DNA from: Methylophilus medardensis
GTDB taxonomy: Bacteria; Pseudomonadota; Gammaproteobacteria; Burkholderiales; Methylophilaceae
Strand: one strand, 5' to 3'
Assembly: GCF_006363915.1 (NCBI RefSeq)
Contig: NZ_CP040946.1
Length of the DNA stretch: 64,000 bases
Below, one piece after another: positions 44,170-52,614 of the stretch. Each line of letters begins with the position of its first letter. The stretch's first letter is position 1. The notes under the pieces are model-generated. The model did not search any database. It was given only the letters and a program-made list of their open reading frames with translations, and was not told the DNA's origin. A program made the position numbers and the translations under genes.

Positions 44170-44262
44170 GAAAAACCTTCAAAAGTTTTGCCGCAGCGGG
44201 CTGCGGATAAAATAGGGGCTTAAAAAAAGGGCATGGCGAAATTGTCGCCGCATGCCTGAGGC

Positions 44263-44865
44263 TTAAAACGTGTTGTAGATGACGACTTCATCCATCGGTA
44301 ATTGTCCGCCACGGGCTTTGGCGGCTTCTAGCGCTTTGCCTACAACCACAAACATGACTGGCACATGGTCTGCCGGCAAATTGATCAGTTTTGATACCGC
44401 ATCGAAATCAAAGCCATCCATTGGGCAAGTGTCGTAGCCCATTTCTTTCGCCGCCAGCATCAGGGTCATCGCCGCCATGCTGCCTGAGCGCATGCCTTCG
44501 TCGCGCTGCGCTTGTGTATGGTCGGTGTAGTACTCATGAATGGCTTTTACCAGATAGTCGCTCACTGGTTTGGGGGCATTGGCCCAGTAACGTGCTGGGT
44601 CTTTTTCCCAGGCTTTGAGGTCCGCCGTGACGACGATCAGAAGCGAAGCATCCGTGACCTGTGCTTGATTCCAGCTTACCGCCCGGATCTGGTGGCGTAA
44701 TACTGGATCAGTGACGGCGACAAAGCGCCAGTGCTGAATGTTAAAAGCAGTGGGGGAGAGTATGGCCAGCGAGAACAGCTGCTGGATTTCGGCCTCCGTC
44801 ATGCGGTGATTGGGATCGTAGGCTTTGATCGAGCGACGTTCTTGAATAGCTTGTGTGACGTTCAT
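44263..44865 (-). CDS. Nitroreductase-family FMN oxidoreductase
   Basis: About 200 residues. The FMN-binding start is QERRSIKAYDPNHRMTE, followed by LSPTAFNIQHWRFVAV and, near the C-terminus, AAKEMGYDTCPMDGFD with VMFVVVGKA. These are family features of NfsB/NfnB-like nitroreductases; the physiological substrate is unknown. I start at ATG 44865, because the longer reading frame runs back into greB without family similarity. It is nine bases downstream of the greB stop and may be co-transcribed. Confidence 0.9.
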   Translation of the reverse strand: MNVTQAIQERRSIKAYDPNHRMTEAEIQQLFSLAILSPTAFNIQHWRFVAVTDPVLRHQIRAVSWNQAQVTDASLLIVVTADLKAWEKDPARYWANAPKPVSDYLVKAIHEYYTDHTQAQRDEGMRSGSMAAMTLMLAAKEMGYDTCPMDGFDFDAVSKLINLPADHVPVMFVVVGKALEAAKARGGQLPMDEVVIYNTF

Positions 44866-44873
44866 AATGTTTT

Positions 44874-45371
44874 TCAATAATCGATGTTTAAAATGTCCAG
44901 TGCTATTGGACCCGCAGGGCGTTGCCAAATGGTGTTGTCACCCACTTTGCGCCCTAATAATGCTTTTGCGACTGGTGACACATAGCTGACCTTGCGCTGC
45001 GCAATGTCAGCCTCGTCTTCACCCACAATCTGAAACACAGATTGTTCGCCGGTCTCATCTTCTATGGTGACTTTCGCCCCAAACAGTACGAGATGACGAG
45101 GTTGCTGCGCCGGGTCTACTAATTGCGCGGATTCCAGCTTGGCTGAGAAATAACGTAGGTCACGTTCTATCTCTGCCAATTTTTGCTGGGCGCTTGGTTC
45201 TTCTTTATGGTCGGCAAGCAGCAAGCGTTCGGTATCCAACTGTTTTATCGCTTGTTGTATCTGCTGCAAGCCCGCTGGTGTCACATAATTCACATGTTCG
45301 CTGATAGGGCGTTCCGGCACATCGGTACCGGCCCGCTCCAGATCGTCTTCTTTAACAAAGCCGCGACTCAT
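44874..45371 (-). CDS. greB: Transcription elongation factor GreB
   Basis: 165 residues. The N-terminus SRGFVKEDD is typical of GreB, followed by a coiled-coil part (LQQIQQAIKQLDTERLLLADHKEEPSAQQ in two helices) and a FKBP-like C-terminal domain (FQIVGEDEADIAQRKVSYVSPVAKALLGRKVGD). It rescues backtracked RNA polymerase by stimulating transcript cleavage. The region between the helices keeps acidic residues. trpS lies 15 bases upstream on the same strand. Confidence 0.93.
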   Translation of the reverse strand: MSRGFVKEDDLERAGTDVPERPISEHVNYVTPAGLQQIQQAIKQLDTERLLLADHKEEPSAQQKLAEIERDLRYFSAKLESAQLVDPAQQPRHLVLFGAKVTIEDETGEQSVFQIVGEDEADIAQRKVSYVSPVAKALLGRKVGDNTIWQRPAGPIALDILNIDY

Positions 45372-45386
45372 GTTAGGGCTGTGCCA

Positions 45387-46406
45387 TTAAAAATACGTCA
45401 GGCCGAGTGCAGCCCGCACTTCACGCATGGTTTGTGCCGCGACTTCACGCGCCTGCTCGGTGCCTTCACGCAACAACTGCAAAATATAACCCTTATCGCT
45501 CGCCAATTCGGCCCGACGCACCCGAATCGGTTCCAGCATTTCTTGTAGTACGGCTTCGAGACGTTTTTTAACAATACTGTCTGCCAGGCCGCCACGGGTG
45601 TAGTGCGCTTTTAATTCCGCCACTGCAGCTTTGTCGGTATCGAAGGCATCTAGGTAAGTGAACGCAATATTGCCTTCCACATGACCGGGGTCTTCAATTT
45701 TTAAGTGTAAGGGGTCGGTATATACCCGTTTCACTGCTTTGCTGACTTCATCTGCAGTGGCACCCAAATTAATCACATTGCCCAATGACTTACTCATCTT
45801 GGCTTTGCCATCAATGCCGGGCAAGCGCCCCAGCTCTGGCACCAACGCTTTAGTTTCGACAAGAATTTCTTGTTGTGTGCTCGCGTTTTTGTAGGTGCGA
45901 TTGAAACGACGTACGATTTCATTGGTTTGTTCAATCATCGGAATCTGGTCTTCGCCTACCGGCACCAATGTCGCTTTAAAGGCAGTAATATCGGCTGCTT
46001 GGCTGACCGGGTAGGTGAGAAAGCCTGCCGGAATATCACGCTCAAAGTCGCGTAGACGAATCTCTTCTTTGACCGTTGGGTTTCTTTCAAGCCGCGCGAC
46101 GGTCACTAGGTTGAGATAATAAAACGCCAATTCGGTCAATTCAGGCACTTGAGACTGAATAAAAATGGTCGACAATGTTGGGTCAATGCCCACTGCCAGA
46201 TAGTCCAGCGCGACCTCCACCACATTACGATGCACTTTATCAATATCATCCATGTTGTCGGTCAGGGCTTGTGCATCCGCCAGCATGACATATTGCTTAT
46301 ATTCGTGCTGGTATTTAACGCGGTTACGCAAGCTACCAACAAAGTGCCCCAGGTGCAACGGGCCAGTTGGGCGATCGCCAGTGAGGATAATAGATTGTGT
46401 GCTCAT
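45387..46406 (-). CDS. trpS: Tryptophanyl-tRNA synthetase
   Basis: 339 residues, class I synthetase. The HIGH-like motif is GPLHLGHFVGS and the KMSKS motif is GKAKMSKSLGN. The acceptor-binding and anticodon-binding regions follow as usual. It charges tRNA-Trp with tryptophan in the cytoplasm. It is upstream of greB and downstream of guaA on the same strand. Confidence 0.97.
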   Translation of the reverse strand: MSTQSIILTGDRPTGPLHLGHFVGSLRNRVKYQHEYKQYVMLADAQALTDNMDDIDKVHRNVVEVALDYLAVGIDPTLSTIFIQSQVPELTELAFYYLNLVTVARLERNPTVKEEIRLRDFERDIPAGFLTYPVSQAADITAFKATLVPVGEDQIPMIEQTNEIVRRFNRTYKNASTQQEILVETKALVPELGRLPGIDGKAKMSKSLGNVINLGATADEVSKAVKRVYTDPLHLKIEDPGHVEGNIAFTYLDAFDTDKAAVAELKAHYTRGGLADSIVKKRLEAVLQEMLEPIRVRRAELASDKGYILQLLREGTEQAREVAAQTMREVRAALGLTYF

Positions 46407-46451
46407 CGTCTTGTTCTCTAATTGATCTTAGATTGGGTGAATGAATAAAAG

Positions 46452-48059
46452 TTATTCCCACTCGATGGTGGCTGGCGGTTTACCCGAAATGTCATAAACC
46501 ACGCGGTTGATGCCACGCACCTCGTTAATGATACGGTTGGAGACTTTACCCAATAGACTGTAGGGCAGTTCTGCCCAATGTGCTGTCATAAAGTCACTCG
46601 TCACCACAGCACGCAAGGCCACCACATAGTCATAGGTGCGGCCATCGCCCATTACGCCCACTGATTTTACTGGCAGAAATACGGTAAACGCTTGGCTGGT
46701 TAAGTCGTACCAAGTTTTGCCAGTTTTTTCGTCTACGGTATTGCGTAATTCTTCAATAAAAATGGCATCGGCGCGTTGTAGCAATAACGCAAAATCACGT
46801 TTCACCTCGCCCAGGATGCGCACGCCCAAGCCAGGGCCAGGAAACGGATGACGGTACACCATGTCGCGCGGCAAGCCCAAAGCGACGCCTAACTCACGCA
46901 CTTCGTCTTTAAACAGGTCGCGCAAAGGCTCCAACAGCTTGAGGCCGAGTTGCTCAGGCAGTCCGCCGACGTTGTGATGGCTTTTAATAGTGACTGCTTT
47001 TTTGGATTTGGCCCCACCGGATTCAATCACATCCGGATAAATTGTGCCTTGTGCCAGGAATGTCGCGCCCTGATGGCCTTTACCGCTGGCTTTCAGTTTT
47101 GCGGCTTCGGCTTTGAATACCTCAACAAACTCAGCACCGATGATCTTACGTTTGGCTTCCGGGTCGCTGACACCTGCCAGCTTGCCCATAAATTGCTCGG
47201 TCGCATCGACGCGGATGACGTTTGCATGCAAACGGCCAGCAAACATGTCCATCACCATGTCACCTTCATTCAGGCGTAACAAGCCATGGTCAACAAACAC
47301 ACAGGTTAGTTGGTCGCCAATGGCGCGGTGGATCAGTGCTGCAGCCACGGAAGAATCAACGCCGCCTGACAAACCCAAAATAACTTCTTCATCACCGACT
47401 TGTGCTTTGATTTTGGCGACTGCTTCGCTGATGTAGTCCCCCATGATCCAATCGGGTTTGGCCGCGCAGATATCCAACACAAAGCGCTCCAGCATGGCTT
47501 GGCCTTGTTTGGTATGCGTCACCTCAGGGTGAAATTGCACAGCATAGAAACGGCGCGCTTCATCGGCCATGGCGGCAATCGGCGTGGTATCGTTGCTGGC
47601 GATGACTTTAAACCCGGCTGGCAACTCAGTGACTTTATCGCCGTGACTCATCCAGACGTCAATCAGACCATGCCCCTCAGCATTGGTGGCATCCTGAATG
47701 TCGCGGAACAGTGCAGAATGGCCCCGTGCACGCACTTGCGCATAACCAAACTCACGCTTGGTGCCTGCTTCTACTTTGCCGCCGAGTTGCTGTGCCATGG
47801 TTTGCATGCCATAGCAGATGCCCATAACGGGCACACCTAATTCAAACACCGCCTGTGGTGCCTTATCTGTTTCGGCTTCGTAGACACTGGCGTGGCTGCC
47901 GCTCAGGATAATGCCATCTGCTCCAAAGCTTTGCACAAACGCGTCAGACACATCGCATGGATGGATTTCACAGTAGACATGGGCTTCACGCACACGACGG
48001 GCAATTAACTGGGTGACTTGAGAGCCGAAATCGAGAATCAGAATTTTTGAGTGAGACAT
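46452..48059 (-). CDS. guaA: GMP synthase (glutamine-hydrolysing)
   Basis: 535 residues. The N-terminal class I glutamine amidotransferase carries the nucleophile in GICYGMQ and the H-x-E pair in FHPEVTHT. The ATP pyrophosphatase domain has the P-loop GLSGGVDSSVAA, and the C-terminal dimerisation domain includes RHPFPGPGLGVRILG. It converts XMP to GMP. guaB lies upstream on the same strand, separated by a 96-base gap containing a large hairpin. Confidence 0.98.
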   Translation of the reverse strand: MSHSKILILDFGSQVTQLIARRVREAHVYCEIHPCDVSDAFVQSFGADGIILSGSHASVYEAETDKAPQAVFELGVPVMGICYGMQTMAQQLGGKVEAGTKREFGYAQVRARGHSALFRDIQDATNAEGHGLIDVWMSHGDKVTELPAGFKVIASNDTTPIAAMADEARRFYAVQFHPEVTHTKQGQAMLERFVLDICAAKPDWIMGDYISEAVAKIKAQVGDEEVILGLSGGVDSSVAAALIHRAIGDQLTCVFVDHGLLRLNEGDMVMDMFAGRLHANVIRVDATEQFMGKLAGVSDPEAKRKIIGAEFVEVFKAEAAKLKASGKGHQGATFLAQGTIYPDVIESGGAKSKKAVTIKSHHNVGGLPEQLGLKLLEPLRDLFKDEVRELGVALGLPRDMVYRHPFPGPGLGVRILGEVKRDFALLLQRADAIFIEELRNTVDEKTGKTWYDLTSQAFTVFLPVKSVGVMGDGRTYDYVVALRAVVTSDFMTAHWAELPYSLLGKVSNRIINEVRGINRVVYDISGKPPATIEWE

Positions 48060-48076
48060 TGTTTAGCCACAGAGTG

Positions 48077-48133
48077 CACAGAGGACACAGCGTCTGAGAG
48101 TATTCATTCTCTGCGACTGCTGTGTCCTCTGTG
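48077..48133. repeat. Large inverted repeat between guaB and guaA
   Basis: CACAGAGGACACAGC at 48077-48091 is the exact reverse complement of 48119-48133, and a partly paired inner stem closes on an eight-base loop. Outer arms GCCACAGAG (48066-48074) and CTCTGTGGC (48127-48135) can pair alternatively, with TTTA/TAAA flanks. The base composition and symmetry suggest a REP- or MITE-like intergenic repeat or an mRNA hairpin in the gua transcript. Confidence 0.75.
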
Positions 48134-48155
48134 GCGTTAAATAAAAAATAAGAAG

Positions 48156-49616
48156 TTAGTCTACGCGGTAATTAGGCGCTTCTTTGGTGATCTGCACGTC
48201 GTGTACGTGCGATTCACGCATGCCAGCGCTGGTGATTTGTACAAATTCAGCCTTATTGCGCATCTGTTCAATGGTGGCACATCCAACATAGCCCATGGAG
48301 GCACGCAAGCCGCCCATCAACTGGTGCACCACGGCAAAGACGCTGCCTTTGTAAGGCACGCGACCTTCGATGCCTTCTGGGACGAGTTTGTCCGCGTTGG
48401 CGGTGTTGTCTTGGAAATAACGGTCTGACGAGCCTTTTTGCATCGCGCCGATGGAACCCATGCCGCGATAGGATTTGTAAGAGCGCCCTTGAAACAGTTC
48501 CACTTCGCCGGGGGCTTCTTCAGTCCCTGCGAACATACCACCCAACATCACGCTGTAAGCTCCGGCAGCAATGGCTTTGGAGATGTCACCTGAGAAGCGA
48601 ATGCCACCGTCTGCAATAAACGGAACGCCTGATTTTTCAAGTGCTTTAGCTACATTGCTGATCGCTGTGATTTGCGGTACGCCCACACCAGCCACAATGC
48701 GGGTGGTGCAAATCGAACCAGGGCCGATGCCGACTTTTACACAGTCAGCACCATGATCCACCAACGCTAAAGCTGCTTCAGCAGTGGCAATATTGCCACC
48801 AATCACTTGTAATTTAGGGTATTTGGTTTTTGCCCATTGCACGCGGTCGAGCACGCCTTGTGAGTGGCCGTGTGCGGTATCTACCACAATGGCGTCCACG
48901 CCAGCTTCTACCAATGCATCGATACGCTCATCCGTGCCTTCACCGACGCCGACAGCAGCTGCAACCCGCAGGCGACCTTTTTCATCTTTACAGGCCAGTG
49001 GGTGATCGTGCGATTTTTGAATGTCTTTTACCGTAATCAAGCCTTTGAGCTCGTAGTTTTGACCGACAACCAGCAGACGCTCCAAGCGATGCTTGTGCAG
49101 CAAGCCCATGATTTCTTCACGGCTAGCGCCCTCTGGCACCGTGACTAAGCGATCCTGCGGCGTCATGACGTTGCTGACGGCTTGATCTAAATTGGTTTCA
49201 AAACGCAAGTCACGGTTGGTAACAATGCCAACCACTTTGCCGTCTTGTAATACTGGCAGGCCGGAAATTTTTTGCTGTTTGGTAATGTCCATCACCTCAC
49301 GCACACTCATGGCGGGGTGGATGGTGACCGGGTCAATCACGACGCCTGACTCAAACCGTTTTACACGTGACACGCGAGAGGCTTGCATTTCAACGGTCAT
49401 GTTTTTATGAATGATGCCCATGCCGCCCAGTTGCGCCAGCGCAATCGCCATACGCGCTTCAGTGACCGTGTCCATCGCAGCAGATAACAGTGGTATGTTT
49501 AAAGTGATGCTTTTGGTCAACTTGGTACTGAGATTGACCTCGCGAGGCATGACATTCGAATGGGCTGGAACGAGTAAAACGTCATCAAAGGTCAGGGCTT
49601 GTTGCAACAAACGCAT
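48156..49616 (-). CDS. guaB: IMP dehydrogenase
   Basis: 486 residues. The TIM-barrel N-terminus (LTFDDVLLVPAHSNVMPREV) is followed by two CBS domains (about 95-205), then the catalytic loop GIGPGSICTTRIVAGVGVPQ with the active cysteine and the flap MGSIGAMQ. It oxidises IMP to XMP, the committed step to GMP. Full length with all motifs; ATG 49616 is in line with the family. guaA follows. Confidence 0.98.
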   Translation of the reverse strand: MRLLQQALTFDDVLLVPAHSNVMPREVNLSTKLTKSITLNIPLLSAAMDTVTEARMAIALAQLGGMGIIHKNMTVEMQASRVSRVKRFESGVVIDPVTIHPAMSVREVMDITKQQKISGLPVLQDGKVVGIVTNRDLRFETNLDQAVSNVMTPQDRLVTVPEGASREEIMGLLHKHRLERLLVVGQNYELKGLITVKDIQKSHDHPLACKDEKGRLRVAAAVGVGEGTDERIDALVEAGVDAIVVDTAHGHSQGVLDRVQWAKTKYPKLQVIGGNIATAEAALALVDHGADCVKVGIGPGSICTTRIVAGVGVPQITAISNVAKALEKSGVPFIADGGIRFSGDISKAIAAGAYSVMLGGMFAGTEEAPGEVELFQGRSYKSYRGMGSIGAMQKGSSDRYFQDNTANADKLVPEGIEGRVPYKGSVFAVVHQLMGGLRASMGYVGCATIEQMRNKAEFVQITSAGMRESHVHDVQITKEAPNYRVD

Positions 49617-49753
49617 GTGAATTCCTTATCTCCAAAATATAATTATACCGATTTCATTTTGCCTTGACAAAGCGTTTTGCATTTTTAAGCGCGAGAGGGC
49701 TGGTGTTTGGCATGGTTTGTGCATGGTAGTTTTTAAATAAGCGTAGGGCGTGA

Positions 49754-50239
49754 ATGATAATGAAAATATGGAATCTGCTGTTGGCGGGATGTTTGCTGTG
49801 CACGCTGCAGGCAAATGCCGAAATCTATAAGTGGCGCGATGACAAAGGCGTGATGAATTACTCTGACATTCCACCGCAGACGGGGATTAACAACACGCAA
49901 AAAATTAAGGCAGCGACGGTGCCGAATGACCGTCCACTGACGCGCTCAGACAGTTATCAGCCTGAAGAAGCGGCGGCTGTACCGAAGCGAACCGCAGAAG
50001 GCGGTGAGGCGAATGCCGGCGGTGGAACCACCGAGGCCGAGGCATTAAAAGCAATGCAAGCGCGTTTAAAAGCGCAAAATTGTGCATCAGCACGCTCTAA
50101 TTACCGTAATTATGCGGTGGGTGGCCGCATGCAAAATGTGAACGAAGACGGTCAGAGAGAGTATTTGGGCGACGATCAGATTAAAGAGGCTCTGGCTCGA
50201 GCGCAGCAAGAGATTGACGAAAATTGTCCACCTGAGTAA
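49754..50239 (+). CDS. DUF4124-domain exported protein
   Basis: 161 residues. Signal peptide (about 1-22, ending ANA) then the DUF4124 motif EIYKWRDDKGVMNYSDIPPQ at the mature N-terminus. A low-complexity linker follows (about 75-110) and a C-terminal helix with NCASARSNYRNYAVGG and QEIDENCPPE, whose two cysteines could form a disulfide. DUF4124 proteins are common in Gammaproteobacteria and Betaproteobacteria and their role is unknown. ATG 49754 or the ATG two codons later. It converges on rnfH. Confidence 0.9.
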   Translation: MIMKIWNLLLAGCLLCTLQANAEIYKWRDDKGVMNYSDIPPQTGINNTQKIKAATVPNDRPLTRSDSYQPEEAAAVPKRTAEGGEANAGGGTTEAEALKAMQARLKAQNCASARSNYRNYAVGGRMQNVNEDGQREYLGDDQIKEALARAQQEIDENCPPE

Positions 50240-50258
50240 CCAAAGTGCCCATGCTTGC

Positions 50259-50564
50259 TCAGGGTTTGCTGTTTTTGCTGGCTGCCCGTTGCCGCCTAGC
50301 TTCTTTTGGATTCGCCAGCAGCGGGCGGTAAATTTCAACCCGATCCATTGCTTTGAGTGTTGTTGTGGCAGGCACCTGCTTGCCGAAAATGCCTAGCACC
50401 AAGGGGCGCGTAGCGATCTCCGGATGTTGCTGGACTATGCCGCTTAACTCAACAGCCTGCAAAGCGGTTGTGCCCAATGTGACTGAGAGCGTCATCAAGG
50501 TTTGGGCTTGCGGTAAGGCATAGGCGACCTCAACCTGAATCATCTTTTGCAGTGCATCTGTCAT
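50259..50564 (-). CDS. rnfH: RnfH-family ubiquitin-like protein
   Basis: About 101 residues, beta-grasp fold of the RnfH/UPF0125 family: IQVEVAYALPQAQTLMTLSV, LGIFGKQVPATTTLKAMDRVEIYRPLLANPKEARRQRA. The C-terminal ELANPKEARR-like end is typical. The function is undefined, but the gene is usually next to ratA. I start at ATG 50564, five bases after the ratA stop, with AAGTGA at suitable distance; an in-frame GTG lies three codons earlier. Confidence 0.88.
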   Translation of the reverse strand: MTDALQKMIQVEVAYALPQAQTLMTLSVTLGTTALQAVELSGIVQQHPEIATRPLVLGIFGKQVPATTTLKAMDRVEIYRPLLANPKEARRQRAASKNSKP

Positions 50565-50569
50565 GTGAA

Positions 50570-51004
50570 TCACTTCAGATATTTTTTATCGGCCTGTTTG
50601 ACAAAGCTGTCCACAAACGTATTGGCAATATGGCTGAATACAGGCGCGATGATGCGTTCAATCAGGCTATTGGCAAACACATACTCCAGTTTGAATTCAA
50701 TTTTGCAGGCGTCTTCACGCAGTTCAATAAAATGCCAGTGTCCGGTCAGTTGTTTGAAAGGACCGTCGACCAATGTGATATTCATGTGATGCGGGTATTG
50801 CTTGTGATTGCGCGTGGTGAAGTGCTGTTGAATGCCATGATAGCGAATATGAATCGTCGCTTGCGTGGCTTGGTCGGAGCGTTCAATGAGTTCGCTGCCG
50901 CCACACCATGGCAAAAAGGTGGGGTAGTCCTCCACCGCGTCGACGAGTTGAAACATGGCTGCACAAGAGTGCATGACCAATACGGTTTTTTCTACTTGAG
51001 CCAT
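50570..51004 (-). CDS. ratA: RatA-family SRPBCC / coenzyme Q-binding protein
   Basis: 144 residues of the COQ10/START-like fold: MFQLVDAVEDYPTFLPWCGGSELIER at the N-terminus and FKLEYVFANSLIERIIAPVF near the end. E. coli RatA was described as a toxin inhibiting ribosome-subunit association, whereas the fold suggests a ubiquinone-binding or lipid-binding role; the sequence does not decide. It is divergent from smpB, the classic arrangement, and upstream of rnfH. Confidence 0.92.
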   Translation of the reverse strand: MAQVEKTVLVMHSCAAMFQLVDAVEDYPTFLPWCGGSELIERSDQATQATIHIRYHGIQQHFTTRNHKQYPHHMNITLVDGPFKQLTGHWHFIELREDACKIEFKLEYVFANSLIERIIAPVFSHIANTFVDSFVKQADKKYLK

Positions 51005-51074
51005 TGCGTCAGAACAGAATCCGGTTTTGAGTTAAAATGCTATTTTAAGTGATTTAAGTCTGCACACCAGCGTT

Positions 51075-51530
51075 ATGAGCATCGCGCAAAACAAAAAAGC
51101 GTTTTTTGACTATTTTATCGAAGAAAAGCATGAGGCTGGCCTCGTGCTCGAAGGGTGGGAAGTCAAAGCGATTCGTGATAACCGCACGAATCTGAAAGAA
51201 GCCTACGTCGTGGTGATGCGCGATGAGCTGTATTTGATCGGCTGCCACATTACTCCCTTGGGTGCGGCATCTACGCATGTGCGTCCGGATGCCATTCGTA
51301 GCCGCAAGTTGTTGTTGCATCGTGAAGAGATCGACAAACTGATGGTTAAAGTCGAACGCGCGGGTTATACCTTGGTGCCCTTGGACATGCATTTTACGCG
51401 CGGGCGCGTTAAGGTGCAGATCGGACTGGCCAAGGGTAAAAAGCAACATGACAAGCGCGATACTGAAAAAGAGCGCGACTGGAAGCGGGAGCAAAACCAG
51501 CTGCTCAAGAACAAGCAGCGCGAGCGCTGA
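51075..51530 (+). CDS. smpB: SsrA-binding protein SmpB
   Basis: 151 residues. NKKAFFDYFIEEKHEAGLVLEGWEVKAIR at start (here split), with the EAGLVLEGWEVKA and SRKLLLHREEI motifs, and a basic C-terminal tail (KGKKQHDKRDTEKERDWKRE) that enters the ribosome A site with tmRNA. It is needed for trans-translation. Usual length; ATG 51075. No ssrA gene is seen in the window. Confidence 0.97.
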   Translation: MSIAQNKKAFFDYFIEEKHEAGLVLEGWEVKAIRDNRTNLKEAYVVVMRDELYLIGCHITPLGAASTHVRPDAIRSRKLLLHREEIDKLMVKVERAGYTLVPLDMHFTRGRVKVQIGLAKGKKQHDKRDTEKERDWKREQNQLLKNKQRER

Positions 51531-51570
51531 TTTGGTCTGACCACATGATTTGCAATCGTGCATCGCATTG

Positions 51571-51598
51571 GCGCAACAGGCCTGCCTGTTGCGCTTTT
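51571..51598. terminator. Bidirectional terminator, smpB / nnrD
   Basis: Ten-base stem GCGCAACAGG / CCTGTTGCGC with a four-base loop and TTTT on the plus strand, between convergent genes. The plus-strand stop (smpB) is better supported because the minus side has no T run. Confidence 0.85.
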
Positions 51599-51631
51599 GT
51601 ATTTAATGGGCTCGTCTTGGCCATGTTGCGT

Positions 51632-52483
51632 TCAATGATTGGCTTGCGAGGCTAAGGTACGCAAGACGGCAGGGAGCATCGGGCTCAGATCTTCCGCAAT
51701 CAAGCCGGGGCCAAATAATGTCGCGGCGCTGCCGTGCATCCAGCATGCGGCTGCCGTGGCTTCAAAAGCAGGCATGCCTTGCGCTAACAATCCTGTAATG
51801 AGCCCCGCTAACACATCACCTGCGCCTGCGGTTGCCAACGTGGGGGGCGCATTATTGTTGAGCAAAATACGGCCATCTGCGCTGGCAATAATCGAGACAG
51901 CACCTTTCAATAAAAGCGTGGCATTAAAAGTACGCGCTGCCGCTTGTGCTTGCGCAATCTTGAGTGTCTGTGTGGCCGCGATGGTGTGGCCCGTGAGTTT
52001 TGCGAACTCCCCTGCATGAGGCGTCAGCACGCAGGGTCCTTTCACCGCATCTGCCAACGTCTGCGGCTGTTCAGCGAAGGCGGTGAGGGCGTCGGCATCA
52101 ATGACCACCGGCTTGCCGGTGCGTAGTAGGTCCAAGGTGCTTGATCGGGTATGCTCGCTGATACCTGCGCCCGGTCCGATTAAATAGGCATTAATCCGTT
52201 CATCGTCAACCAATTGCGCCAGCGTTGCCGCATTGGCGTAGGGTTTGACGATGATACTCAACAACTGACTCGCATAAATCTGAAAAGCAATCTCAGGCAC
52301 CGCCAGCACGGTAATGCCAGCACCCACACGTGCGGCTGCCACGGCTGCCAGCCTGGCGGCGCCTGTCATCGGGTAGCCGCCTTCAATGAAGACATAACCA
52401 CGACTATACTTGTGGCTGTCTGTTTGCAAGGTCGGCAGTAGGTGCAGCCAGTGTTTTGGCTGATTCATCATTTGATCGTTCAT
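51632..52483 (-). CDS. nnrD: ADP-dependent NAD(P)H-hydrate dehydratase
   Basis: About 283 residues, ribokinase-like YjeF C-terminal domain standing alone without the epimerase half (NnrE). Motifs: YVFIEGGYPMTGAARLAAVAAARVG split over the nucleotide site, VLTPHAGEFAKLTG, and the family signature TAGAGDVLAGLITGLLAQG. It repairs NADHX/NADPHX. I start at ATG 52483; the frame is open further back to an ATG at 52549, and neither start has a strong ribosome site. Divergent from pyrG. Confidence 0.88.
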   Translation of the reverse strand: MNDQMMNQPKHWLHLLPTLQTDSHKYSRGYVFIEGGYPMTGAARLAAVAAARVGAGITVLAVPEIAFQIYASQLLSIIVKPYANAATLAQLVDDERINAYLIGPGAGISEHTRSSTLDLLRTGKPVVIDADALTAFAEQPQTLADAVKGPCVLTPHAGEFAKLTGHTIAATQTLKIAQAQAAARTFNATLLLKGAVSIIASADGRILLNNNAPPTLATAGAGDVLAGLITGLLAQGMPAFEATAAACWMHGSAATLFGPGLIAEDLSPMLPAVLRTLASQANH

Positions 52484-52614
52484 GCAGTTATTGTATGACT
52501 GAACGACGGCGATAGCGAATCTGGCGTCGATTTTATCGTTCGCCTTCATTGTGGGGGAAGGGGCTTTACGGTAAAATGTTCTCCCGTCTGTAACAATCTC
52601 AAAGTACCTTATCC

